DNA of 64,000 nucleotides from Gordius sp. MW1. Its lineage: Eukaryota; Nematomorpha; Gordioida; Gordea; Gordiidae. Position numbers and translations under genes: made by a program. The notes below the pieces were generated by a model that was given only the letters and a program-made list of their open reading frames with translations, was not told where the DNA came from and did not search any database. Positions 11,201 to 22,906 of this stretch are shown in pieces; position 1 is the first letter of the stretch; every line of letters begins with the position of its first letter. The stretch spans positions 10,298,501-10,362,500 of the forward strand of contig OZ038528.1 in assembly GCA_964036665.1 (NCBI GenBank), written 5' to 3'.

Positions 11201-13587
11201 CACGCTTAGAAAGCGATATTGAAACAATCTAAAAGCAACACAAAAATCTTAATTTCCTTCAATCTAAAACTTCCCCTTGTGCAAAAATTCTTATCGAGAT
11301 TCTAACAAGGACATAATGCTAAGAATATTTACTGACTTTTAAAGATTTTTTCAGCCCCCTTTCGTAAGAATATGAAAAATAAATTTTTTTCGACCTCAAA
11401 TTTTTTTCGTTTCAACCATATCGCCCCCATGAAAGTTTTCGATTTCAGAGGTGAATTCCGTAAAAATATTTTTTTTGATCAGTCATCAAAAATTATTAAC
11501 TTTAAATCAAGATCGCATAGAGCTTGTTTCTCAAAAACTAGAGACACGCTTAGAAAGCGATATTGAAACTATCTAAACGCAACACGAAAATCTTAATTTC
11601 TCTCCTAAAACTTCGCCTCGTGCAAAAATTCTTATCGAGATTCTAACAAGGACATAATGCTAAGAATATTTACTAACTTTTAAAGATATTTTCAGCCCCC
11701 TTTCGTCAGAATATGAAAAATAATATTTTTTTCGACCTCAAAATTTTTCCATTTTTTTCGTTCAACCATATCGCCCCCATGAAAGTTTTCGATATCAGAG
11801 GTGAATTCCGTAAAAAAAAATTTTTGATCAGTCATCAAAAATTATTAACTTTAAATCACGATCGCATAGAGGTTTCTTAGAAAGCGATATTGAAACAATC
11901 TAAACGCAACACGAAAATGTTAATTTCTCTCAATCTGAAACTTGGCTTCGTGCAAAATTTCTTATCGAGATTCTAGCAAGGACATAATGCTAAGAATATT
12001 TACTGCCTTTTAAAGATTTTTTCAGCCATCTTTCGAAAGAATATGAAAAATAATATTTTTTTCGACCTCAAAATTTTTTCATTTTTTTCGTTTCAACCAT
12101 ATCGCCCCCATGAAAGTTTTCGATGTCAGAGGTGAATTCCGTAAAAAAAAATTTTTGATCAGTCATCAAAAATTATTAACTTTAAATCACGATCGTGTTT
12201 CACAAAAACTAGAGACACGCTTAGAAAGCGATATTGAAACAATCTAAAAGCAACACAAAAATCTTAATTTCCTTCAATCTAAAACTTCCCCTTGTGCAAA
12301 AATTCTTATCGAGATTCTAACAAGGACATAATGCTAAGAATATTTACTGACTTTTAAAGATTTTTTCAGCCCCCTTTCGAAAGAATATGAAAAATAAATT
12401 TTTTTCGACCTCAAATTTTTTTCGTTTCAACCATATCGCCCCCATGAAAGTTTTCGATTTCAGAGGTGAATTCCGTAAAAATATTTTTTTTGATCAGTCA
12501 TCAAAAATTATTAACTTTAAATCAGGATCGCATAGAGCTTGTTTCTCAAAAACTAGAGACACGCTTAGAAAGCGACATTGAAACTATCTAAACGCAACAC
12601 GAAAATCTTAATTTCTCTCCTAAAACTTCGCCTCGTGCAAAAATTCTTATCGAGATTCTAACAAGGACATAATGCTAAGAATATTTACTAACTTTTAAAG
12701 ATTTTTTCAGCCCCCTTTCGAAAGAATATGAAAAATAATATTTTTTTCGACCTCAAAATTTTTTCATTTTTTTCGTTCAACCATATCGCCCCCATGAAAG
12801 TTTTCGATATCAGAGGTGAATTCCGTAAAAAAAAAATTTTTGATCAGTCATCAAAAATTATTAACTTTAAATCACGATCGCATAGAGGTTTCACAAAAAC
12901 TAGAGACACGCTTAGAAAGCGATATTGAAACAATCTAAAAGCAACACGAAAATCTTAATTTCCTTCAATCTAAAACTTCCCCTTGTGCAAAAATTCTTAT
13001 CGAGATTCTAACAAGGACATAATGCTAAGAATATTTACTGACTTTTAAAGATTTTTTCAGCCCCCTTTCGAAAGAATATGAAAAATAAATTTTTTTAGAC
13101 CTCAAATTTTTTTCGTTTCAACCATATCGCCCCCATGAAAGTTTTCGATATCATAGGTGAATTCCGTAAAAATATTTTTTTTGATCAGTCATCAAAAATT
13201 ATTAACTTTAAATCACGATCTCATAGAGCTTGTTTCACAAAAACTAGAGACACGCTTAGAAAGCGATATTGAAACAATCTAAACGCAACACGAAAGTGTT
13301 AATTTCTCTCAATCTAAAACTTGGCCTCGTGCAAAATTTCTTATCGAGATTCTAACAAGGACATTATGCTAAGAATATTTACTGACTTTTAAAGATTTTT
13401 TCAGCCCCCTTTCGAAAGAATATGAAAAATAATATTTTTTTCGACCTCAAAATTTTTTCATTTTTTTCGTTCAACCATATCGCCCCCATGAAAGTTTTCG
13501 ATATCAGAGGTGAATTCCGTAAAAAAAATTTTTTGATCAGTCATCAAAAATTATTAACTTTAAATCACGATCGTGTTTCACAAAAAC
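8292..13587. repeat. 7-monomer higher-order repeat, 2393-bp period, about 2.2 copies
   Basis: Starts 8292, 8636, 8979, 9320, 9650, 9994 and 10335 recur at 10685, 11029, 11372, 11713, 12043, 12387 and 12728, then 13078 and 13422, each 2393 bp on. Rare marks are shared by both copies: AAGATATTTTCAGCC before 9320 and 11713, the 19-bp deletion after 9483 and after 11876, CAGCCATCTTTCG before 9650 and 12043, and GCGACATTGAAAC in the 9994 and 12387 units. The first part (8292-9475) also belongs to copy 3 of the 8-monomer HOR, so the 7-mer probably arose by recombination within that HOR. The third copy breaks off at 13587. Confidence 0.92.
9484..9649. repeat. Right part of monomer after a 19-bp internal deletion
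   Basis: After GAGGTTTC (ending at 9483) the sequence jumps straight to TTAGAAAGCG, omitting the 19 bases that include CTAGAGACACG. The same deletion sits between 11876 and 11877. It is absent from the related unit at 14272, which has the full sequence. It marks the 7-monomer HOR. Confidence 0.85.
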
Positions 13588-13588
13588 T
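13422..13588. repeat. Truncated monomer, 167 bp, at a recombination junction
   Basis: The unit starting at 13422 runs normally to CACAAAAACTA and then passes directly into TGAAAAATAAA of the next unit. About 176 bp is missing compared with the equivalent full units at 8636 and 11029. The junction lies at 13587-13590, with one or two bases of possible microhomology. It ends the 2393-bp HOR and is the largest loss within a monomer in the window. Confidence 0.92.
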
Positions 13589-14964
13589 ATGAAAAATAAA
13601 TTTTTTTCGACCTCAAATTTTTTTCGTTTCAACCATATCGCCCCCATGAAAGTTTTCGATTTCAGAGGTGAATTCCGTAAAAATATTTTTTTTGATCAGT
13701 CATCAAAAATTATTAACTTTAAATCAGGATCGCATAGAGCTTGTTTCTCAAAAACTAGAGACACGCTTAGAAAGCGATATTGAAACTATCTAAACGCAAC
13801 ACGAAAATCTTAATTTCTCTCCTAAAACTTCGCCTCGTGCAAAAATTCTTATCGAGATTCTAACAAGGACATAATGCTAAGAATATTTACTAACTTTTAA
13901 AGATTTTTTCAGCCCCCTTTCGAAAGAATATGAAAAATAATATTTTTTTCGACCTCAAAATTTTTTCGTTTCAACCATATCGCCCCCATGAAAGTTTTCG
14001 ATTTCAGAGGTGAATTCCGTAAAAATATTTTTTTTGATCAGTCATCAAAAATTATTAACTTTAAATCAGGATCGCATAGAGCTTGTTTCTCAAAAACTAG
14101 AGACACGCTTAGAAAGCGATATTGAAACTATCTAAACGCAACACGAAAATCTTAATTTCTCTCCTAAAACTTCGCCTCGTGCAAAAATTCTTATCGAGAT
14201 TCTAACAAGGACATAATGCTAAGAATATTTACTAACTTTTAAAGATTTTTTCAGCCCCCTTTCGTCAGAATATGAAAAATAATATTTTTTTCGACCTCAA
14301 AATTTTTCCATTTTTTTCGTTCAACCATATCGCCCCCATGAAAGTTTTCGATATCAGAGGTGAATTCCGTAAAAAAAAATTTTTGATCAGTCATCAAAAA
14401 TTATTAACTTTAAATCACGATCGCATAGAGGTTTCACAAAAACTAGAGACACGCTTAGAAAGCGATATTGAAACAATCTAAACGCAACACGAAAATGTTA
14501 ATTTCTCTCAATCTGAAACTTGGCTTCGTGCAAAATTTCTTATCGAGATTCTAGCAAGGACATAATGCTAAGAATATTTACTGCCTTTTAAAGATTTTTT
14601 CAGCCATCTTTCGAAAGAATATGAAAAATAATATTTTTTTCGACCTCAAAATTTTTTCATTTTTTTCGTTTCAACCATATCGCCCCCATGAAAGTTTTCG
14701 ATGTCAGAGGTGAATTCCGTAAAAAAAAATTTTTGATCAGTCATCAAAAATTATTAACTTTAAATCACGATCGTGTTTCACAAAAACTAGAGACACGCTT
14801 AGAAAGCGATATTGAAACAATCTAAAAGCAACACAAAAATCTTAATTTCCTTCAATCTAAAACTTCCCCTTGTGCAAAAATTCTTATCGAGATTCTAACA
14901 AGGACATAATGCTAAGAATATTTACTGACTTTTAAAGATTTTTTCAGCCCCCTTTCGAAAGAAT
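13589..14964. repeat. Link segment of four monomers between two HORs
   Basis: Starts are 13589, 13930, 14272 and 14621. 13589 is a class B unit; 13930 is a hybrid with a class A start (AATAATATTTTTTTCG) joined to a class B remainder. 14272 resembles 9320 and 11713 but lacks their 19-bp deletion. 14621 equals 12043 at an offset of 2578 bp, and that offset continues through 14965, 15306, 15656 and 16000, tying this segment to the preceding 7-monomer HOR. Confidence 0.85.
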
Positions 14965-17900
14965 ATGAAAAATAAATTTTTTTCGACCTCAAATTTTTTT
15001 CGTTTCAACCATATCGCCCCCATGAAAGTTTTCGATTTCAGAGGTGAATTCCGTAAAAATATTTTTTTTGATCAGTCATCAAAAATTATTAACTTTAAAT
15101 CAGGATCGCATAGAGCTTGTTTCTCAAAAACTAGAGACACGCTTAGAAAGCGACATTGAAACTATCTAAACGCAACACGAAAATCTTAATTTCTCTCCTA
15201 AAACTTCGCCTCGTGCAAAAATTCTTATCGAGATTCTAACAAGGACATAATGCTAAGAATATTTACTAACTTTTAAAGATTTTTTCAGCCCCCTTTCGAA
15301 AGAATATGAAAAATAATATTTTTTTCGACCTCAAAATTTTTTCATTTTTTTCGTTCAACCATATCGCCCCCATGAAAGTTTTCGATATCAGAGGTGAATT
15401 CCGTAAAAAAAAAATTTTTGATCAGTCATCAAAAATTATTAACTTTAAATCACGATCGCATAGAGGTTTCACAAAAACTAGAGACACGCTTAGAAAGCGA
15501 TATTGAAACAATCTAAAAGCAACACGAAAATCTTAATTTCCTTCAATCTAAAACTTCCCCTTGTGCAAAAATTCTTATCGAGATTCTAACAAGGACATAA
15601 TGCTAAGAATATTTACTGACTTTTAAAGATTTTTTCAGCCCCCTTTCGAAAGAATATGAAAAATAAATTTTTTTAGACCTCAAATTTTTTTCGTTTCAAC
15701 CATATCGCCCCCATGAAAGTTTTCGATATCATAGGTGAATTCCGTAAAAATATTTTTTTTGATCAGTCATCAAAAATTATTAACTTTAAATCACGATCTC
15801 ATAGAGCTTGTTTCACAAAAACTAGAGACACGCTTAGAAAGCGATATTGAAACAATCTAAACGCAACACGAAAGTGTTAATTTCTCTCAATCTAAAACTT
15901 GGCCTCGTGCAAAATTTCTTATCGAGATTCTAACAAGGACATTATGCTAAGAATATTTACTGACTTTTAAAGATTTTTTCAGCCCCCTTTCGAAAGAATA
16001 TGAAAAATAATATTTTTTTCGACCTCAAAATTTTTTCATTTTTTTCGTTCAACCATATCGCCCTCATGAAAGTTTTCGATATCAGAGGTGAATTCCGTAA
16101 AAAAAAATTTTTGATCAGTCATCAAAAATTATTAACTTTAAATCACGATCGTGTTTCACAAAAACTAGAGACACGCTTAGAAAGCGATATTGAAACAATC
16201 TAAAAGCAACACAAAAATCTTAATTTCCTTCAATCTAAAACTTCCCCTTGTGCAAAAATTCTTATCGAGATTCTAACAAGGACATAATGCTAAGAATATT
16301 TACTGACTTTTAAAGATTTTTTCAGCCCCCTTTCGAAAGAATATGAAAAATAAATTTTTTTCGACCTCAAATTTTTTTCGTTTCAACCATATCGCCCCCA
16401 TGAAAGTTTTCGATTTCAGAGGTGAATTCCGTAAAAATATTTTTTTTGATCAGTCATCAAAAATTATTAACTTTAAATCAGGATCGCATAGAGCTTGTTT
16501 CTCAAAAACTAGAGACACGCTTAGAAAGCGACATTGAAACTATCTAAACGCAACACGAAAATCTTAATTTCTCTCCTAAAACTTCGCCTCGTGCAAAAAT
16601 TCTTATCGAGATTCTAACAAGGACATAATGCTAAGAATATTTACTAACTTTTAAAGATTTTTTCAGCCCCCTTTCGAAAGAATATGAAAAATAATATTTT
16701 TTTCGACCTCAAAATTTTTTCATTTTTTTCGTTCAACCATATCGCCCCCATGAAAGTTTTCGATATCAGAGGTGAATTCCGTAAAAAAAAAATTTTTGAT
16801 CAGTCATCAAAAATTATTAACTTTAAATCACGATCGCATAGAGGTTTCACAAAAACTAGAGACACGCTTAGAAAGCGATATTGAAACAATCTAAAAGCAA
16901 CACGAAAATCTTAATTTCCTTCAATCTAAAACTTCCCCTTGTGCAAAAATTCTTATCGAGATTCTAACAAGGACATAATGCTAAGAATATTTACTGACTT
17001 TTAAAGATTTTTTCAGCCCCCTTTCGAAAGAATATGAAAAATAAATTTTTTTAGACCTCAAATTTTTTTCGTTTCAACCATATCGCCCCCATGAAAGTTT
17101 TCGATATCATAGGTGAATTCCGTAAAAATATTTTTTTTGATCAGTCATCAAAAATTATTAACTTTAAATCACGATCTCATAGAGCTTGTTTCACAAAAAC
17201 TAGAGACACGCTTAGAAAGCGATATTGAAACAATCTAAACGCAACACGAAAGTGTTAATTTCTCTCAATCTAAAACTTGGCCTCGTGCAAAATTTCTTAT
17301 CGAGATTCTAACAAGGACATTATGCTAAGAATATTTACTGACTTTTAAAGATTTTTTCAGCCCCCTTTCGAAAGAATATGAAAAATAATATTTTTTTCGA
17401 CCTCAAAATTTTTTCATTTTTTTCGTTCAACCATATCGCCCCCATGAAAGTTTTCGATATCAGAGGTGAATTCCGTAAAAAAAAATTTTTGATCAGTCAT
17501 CAAAAATTATTAACTTTAAATCACGATCGTGTTTCACAAAAACTAGAGACACGCTTAGAAAGCGATATTGAAACAATCTAAAAGCAACACAAAAATCTTA
17601 ATTTCCTTCAATCTAAAACTTCCCCTTGTGCAAAAATTCTTATCGAGATTCTAACAAGGACATAATGCTAAGAATATTTACTGACTTTTAAAGATTTTTT
17701 CAGCCCCCTTTCGAAAGAATATGAAAAATAAATTTTTTTCGACCTCAAATTTTTTTCGTTTCAACCATATCGCCCCCATGAAAGTTTTCGATTTCAGAGG
17801 TGAATTCCGTAAAAATATTTTTTTTGATCAGTCATCAAAAATTATTAACTTTAAATCAGGATCGCATAGAGCTTGTTTCTCAAAAACTAGAGACACGCTT

Positions 17901-18250
17901 AGAAAGCGATATTGAAACTATCTAAACGCAACACGAAAATCTTAATTTCTCTCCTAAAACTTCGCCTCGTGCAAAAATTCTTATCGAGATTCTAACAAGG
18001 ACATAATGCTAAGAATATTTACTAACTTTTAAAGATTTTTTCAGCCCCCTTTCGAAAGAATATGAAAAATAATATTTTTTTCGACCTCAAAATTTTTTCA
18101 TTTTTTTCGTTCAACCATATCGCCCCCATGAAAGTTTTCGATATCAGAGGTGAATTCCGTAAAAAAAAATTTTTGATCAGTCATCAAAAATTATTAACTT
18201 TAAATCACGATCGCATAGAGGTTTCACAAAAACTAGAGACACGCTTAGAA
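14965..18250. repeat. 4-monomer higher-order repeat, 1378-bp period, about 2.4 copies
   Basis: Starts 14965, 15306, 15656 and 16000 recur at 16343, 16684, 17034 and 17378 and then 17721 and 18062, all spaced 1378 bp. The order is class B, class A (GCATAGAGGTTTC), class B (AGACCTC head with ATCATAGG), class A (GATCGTG). The third copy diverges in the unit at 18062, whose tail switches to the AACTTGGCTTCGTGC type found at 14272. Small differences exist: 16062 has CGCCCTCATG, and GCGACATTG in the first two copies becomes GCGATATTG in the third. Confidence 0.92.
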
Positions 18251-20142
18251 AGCGATATTGAAACAATCTAAACGCAACACGAAAATGTTAATTTCTCTCA
18301 ATCTGAAACTTGGCTTCGTGCAAAATTTCTAATCGAGATTCTAGCAAGGACATAATGCTAAGAATATTTACTGCCTTTTAAAGATTTTTTCAGCCATCTT
18401 TCGAAAGAATATGAAAAATAATATTTTTTTCGACCTCAAAATTTTTTCATTTTTTTCGTTTCAACCATATCGCCCCCATGAAAGTTTTCGATGTCAGAGG
18501 TGAATTCCGTAAAAAAAAAATTTTTGATCAGTCATCCAAAATTATTATCTTTAATTCACGATCGTGTTTCACAAAAACTAGAGACACGCTTAGAAAGCGA
18601 TATTGAAACAATCTAAACGCAACACGAAAATGTTAATTTCTCTCAATCTGAAACTTGGCTTCGTGCAAAATTTCTTATCGAGATTCTAGCAAGGACATAA
18701 TGCTAAGAATATTTACTGCCTTTTAAAGATTTTTTCAGCCCCCTTTTGAAAGAATATGATAAATAAATTTTTTTCGACCTCAAAATTTTTTCATTTTTTT
18801 CGTTTCAACCATATCGCCCCCATGAAAGTTTTCGATGTCAGAGGTGAATTCCGTAAAAAAAAAATTTTTGATCAGTCATCAAAAATTATTATCTTTAATT
18901 CACGATCGTGTTTCACAAAAACTAGAGACACGCTTAGAAAACGATATTGAAACAATCTAAACGCATCACGAAAATCTTAATTTCCTTCAATCTAAAACTT
19001 CCCTTCGTGCAAAAATTCTTATCGAGATTCTAACAAGGACATAATGCTAAGAATATCTACTGACTTTTAAAGATTTTTTCAGCTCCCTTTCGAAAGAATA
19101 TGCAAAATAATATTTTTTCGACCTCAAAATTTTTTCATTATTTTGTTTCAACCATATCGCCCCCATGAAAGTTTTCGATATCAGAGGTGAATTCCGTAAA
19201 AAAAAATTTTTTTGGTCAGTCATCAAAAATTATTAACTTTAAATCACGATCGCATAGAGCTTGTTTCACAAAAACTAGAGACACGCTTATAAAGCGATAT
19301 TGAAACAATCTAAAAGCAACACGAAAATCTTAATTTCCTTCAATCTAAAACTTCCCCTTGTGCAAAAATTCTTATCGAGATTCTAACAAGGATATAATAA
19401 TAAGAATATTTACTGACTTTTAAAGATTTTTTCAGCCCCCTTTCGAAAGAATATGAAAAATAAATTTTTTTCGACCTCAAATTTTTTTCGTTTCAACCAT
19501 ATCGCCCCCATGAAAGTTTTCGATATCAGAGGTGAATTCCGTAAAAATATTTTTTTTTGATCAGTCATCAAAAATTATTAACTTTAAATCACGATCTCGT
19601 AGAGCTTGTTTCACAAAAACTAGAGACACGCTTAGAAAGCGATATTGAAACAATCTAAACGCAACACGAAAGTGTTAATTTCTCTCAATCTAAAACTTGG
19701 CCTCGTGCAAAATTTCTTATCGAGATTCTAACAAGGACATTATGCCAAGAATATTTACTAACTTTTAAAGATTTTTTCAGCCCCCTTTCGAAAGAATATG
19801 AAAAATAATATTTTTTTCGACCTCAAAATTTTTTCATTTTTTCCGTTTCAACCATATCGCCCCCATAAAAGTTTTCGATATCAGAGGTGAATTCCGTAAA
19901 AAAAAATTTTTGATCAGTCATCAAAAATTATTAACTTTAAATCACGATCGTGTTTCACAATAACTAGAAACACGCTTAGAAAGCGATATTAAAACAAATC
20001 TAAACGCAACACGAAAGTGTTAATTTCTCTCAATCTAAAACTTGGCCTCGTGCAAAATTTCTTATCGAGATTCTAACAAGGACATTATGCTAAGAATATT
20101 TACTGACTTTTAAAGATTTTTTCAGCCCCCTTTCGAAAGAAT
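18062..20142. repeat. Mixed monomers with one local monomer duplication
   Basis: Starts are 18062, 18411, 18756, 19100, 19453 and 19798. 18062-18540 matches 14272-14750 at an offset of 3790 bp. 18411 and 18756 share the unusual GATGTCAGAGG and TTATTATCTTTAATTCACG and look like a tandem single-monomer duplication. 19100 is the distinctive ATGCAAAATAATATT type preceded by CAGCTCCC. 19453 and 19798 resemble 22219 and 22563 (offset about 2765 bp), sharing ATTATGCCAAGAATA. Confidence 0.8.
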
Positions 20143-21560
20143 ATGAAAAATAAATTTTTTTCGACCTCAAATTTTTTTCAATTTTTTCGTTTCAACCATA
20201 TCGCCCCCATGGAAGTTTTCGATATCAGAGGTGAATTCCGTAAAAAAAAATTTTTTTTTGTCAGTCATCAAAAATTATTAACTTTAAATCACGATCGCAT
20301 AGAGATTGTTTCACAAAAACTAGAGACACGCTTAGAAAGCGATATTGAAACAATCTAAAAGCAACACGAAAATCTTAATTTCCTTCAATCTAAACTTCCC
20401 CTTGTGCAAAAATTCTTATCAAGATTCTAACAAGGACATAATGCTAAGAATATTTACTGCCTTTTAAAGATTTTTTCAGCCCCCTTTCGAAAGAATATGA
20501 AAAATAATATTTTTTTCGACCTCAAAATTTTTTCATTTTTTTCGTTCAACCATATCGCCCCCATGAAAGTTTTCGATATCAGAGGTGAGTTCCGTAAAAA
20601 AAAAATTTTCATCAAAAATTATTAACTTTAAATCACGATCTCATAGAGCTTGTTTCACAAAAACTAGAGACACACTTAGAAAGCGATATTGAAACAATCT
20701 ATACGCAACACGAAAATGTTAATTTCTCTCAATCTAAAACTTGGCTTCGTGCAAAATTTCTTATCGAGATTCTAACAAGGACATAATGCTAAGAATATTT
20801 ACTCCTTTTAAAGATTTTTTCAGCCCCCTTTCGAAAGAATATGAAAAATAATATTTTTTTCGACCTCAAAATTTTTTCATTTTTTTCGTTCAACCATATC
20901 GCCCCCATGGAAGTTTTCGATATCAGAGGTGAATTCCGTAAAAAAAAAATTTTTTTTGTCAGTCATCAAAAATTATTAACTTTAAATCACGATCGCATAG
21001 AGATTGTTTCACAAAAACTAGAGACACGCTTAGAAAGCGATATTGAAACAATCTAAAAGCAACACGAAAATCTTAATTTCCTTCAATCTAAACTTCCCCT
21101 TGTGCAAAAATTCTTATCAAGATTCTAACAAGGACATAATGCTAAGAATATTTACTGCCTTTTAAAGATTTTTTCAGCCCCCTTTCGAAAGAATATGAAA
21201 AATAATATTTTTTTCGACCTCAAAATTTTTTCATTTTTTTCGTTCAACCATATCGCCCCCATGAAAGTTTTCGATATCAGAGGTGAGTTCCGTAAAAAAA
21301 AAATTTTCATCAAAAATTATTAACTTTAAATCACGATCTCATAGAGCTTGTTTCACAAAAACTAGAGACACACTTAGAAAGCGATATTGAAACAATCTAT
21401 ACGCAACACGAAAATGTTAATTTCTCTCAATCTAAAACTTGGCTTCGTGCAAAATTTCTTATCGAGATTCTAACAAGGACATAATGCTAAGAATATTTAC
21501 TCCTTTTAAAGATTTTTTCAGCCCCCTTTCGAAAGAATATGAAAAATAATATTTTTTTCG
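20143..21560. repeat. 698-bp dimer repeat, about 2 copies
   Basis: Units 20143 and 20497 recur at 20841 and 21195, spaced 698 bp, and the start at 21539 keeps the spacing. Diagnostic marks include CCATGGAAGTTTTCG with AAATTTTTTTTGTCAG in the first unit of each pair. The second unit of each pair has GTGAGTTCCG (EcoRI site lost), a shortened dyad (AAATTTTCATC) and AATCTATACGC. The first unit of copy 1 has a class B-like head (AATAAATTTT), whereas the matching unit at 20841 has a class A head. Confidence 0.9.
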
Positions 21561-22906
21561 ACCTCAAAATTTTTTCATTTTTTTCGTTCAACCATATCGC
21601 CCCCATGAAAGTTTTCGATATCAAAGGTGAATTCCGTAAAAAAAAAATTTTGATCAGTCATCAAAAATTATTAACTTTAAATCACGATCGCATAGAGCTT
21701 GTTTCACAAAAACTAGAGACACGCTTAGTTGAAACTATCTAAACGCAACACGAAAATGTTAATCAATCTAAAACTTGGCTTCGTGCAAAATTTCTTATCG
21801 AGATTCTAACAAGGACATAATGCTAAGAATATTTATTGCCTTCTAAGATTTTTTCAGCCCCCTTTCGAAAGAATATGAAAATAAATTTTTTTCGACCTCA
21901 AAATTTTTTCATTTTTTTCGTTTCAACCATATCGCCCCCATGAAAGTTTTCGATATCAGAAGTGAATTCCGTAAAAAAAAATTTTTTTGATCAGTCATCA
22001 AAAATTATTAACTTTAAATCACGATCGCATAGAGCTTGTTTCACAAAAACTAGAGACACGCTTAGAAACCGATATTGAAACAATCTAAAAGCAACACGAA
22101 AATCTTATCCTTCAATCTAAAACTTCCCCTAAAATTCTTATCGAGATTCTAACAAGGACATAATAATAAGAATATTTACTGACTTTTAAAGATTTTTTCA
22201 GCCCCCTTTCGAAAGAATATGAAAAATAAATTTTTTTCGACCTCAAATTTTTTTCGTTTCAACCATATCGCCCCCATGAAAGTTTTCGATTTCAGAGGTG
22301 AATTCCGTAAAAATATTTTTTTTGATCAGTCATCAAAAATTATTAACTTTAAATCACGATCTCATAGAGCTTGTTTCACAAAAACTAGAGACACGCTTAG
22401 AAAGCGATATTGAAACAATCTAAACGCAACACGAAAGTGTTAATTTCTCTCAATCTAAAACTTGGCCTCGTGCAAAATTTTTTATCGAGATTCTAACAAG
22501 GACATTATGCCAAGAATATTTACTAACTTTTAAAGATTTTTTCAGCCCCCTTTCGAAAGAATATGAAAAATAATATTTTTTTCGACCTCAAAATTTTTTC
22601 ATTTTTTCCGTTTCAACCATATCGCCCCCATGAAAGTTTTCGATATCAGAGGTGAATTCCGTAAAAAAAAATTTTTGATCAGTCATCAAAAATTATTAAC
22701 TTTAAATCACGATCGTGTTTCACAAAAACTAGAGACACGCTTAGAAAGCGATATTGAAACAATCTAAAAGCAACACAAAAATCTTAATTTCCTTCAATCT
22801 AAAACTTCCCCTTGTGCAAAAATTCTTATCGAGATTCTAACAAGGACATAATGCTAAGAATATTTACTGCCTTTTAAAGATTTTTTCAGCCCTCTTTCGA
22901 AAGAAT
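21539..22906. repeat. Diverged monomers, partly duplicated from 19.4-20 kb
   Basis: Starts are 21539, 21875, 22219 and 22563. 21539 has lost AAAGCGATA before GAAACTATC and part of the tail, so it is shorter (336 bp). 21875 has a one-base-shorter A-run after its ATG. 22219 and 22563 correspond to 19453 and 19798 at about 2765 bp offset. No clean HOR includes all four. Confidence 0.75.
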
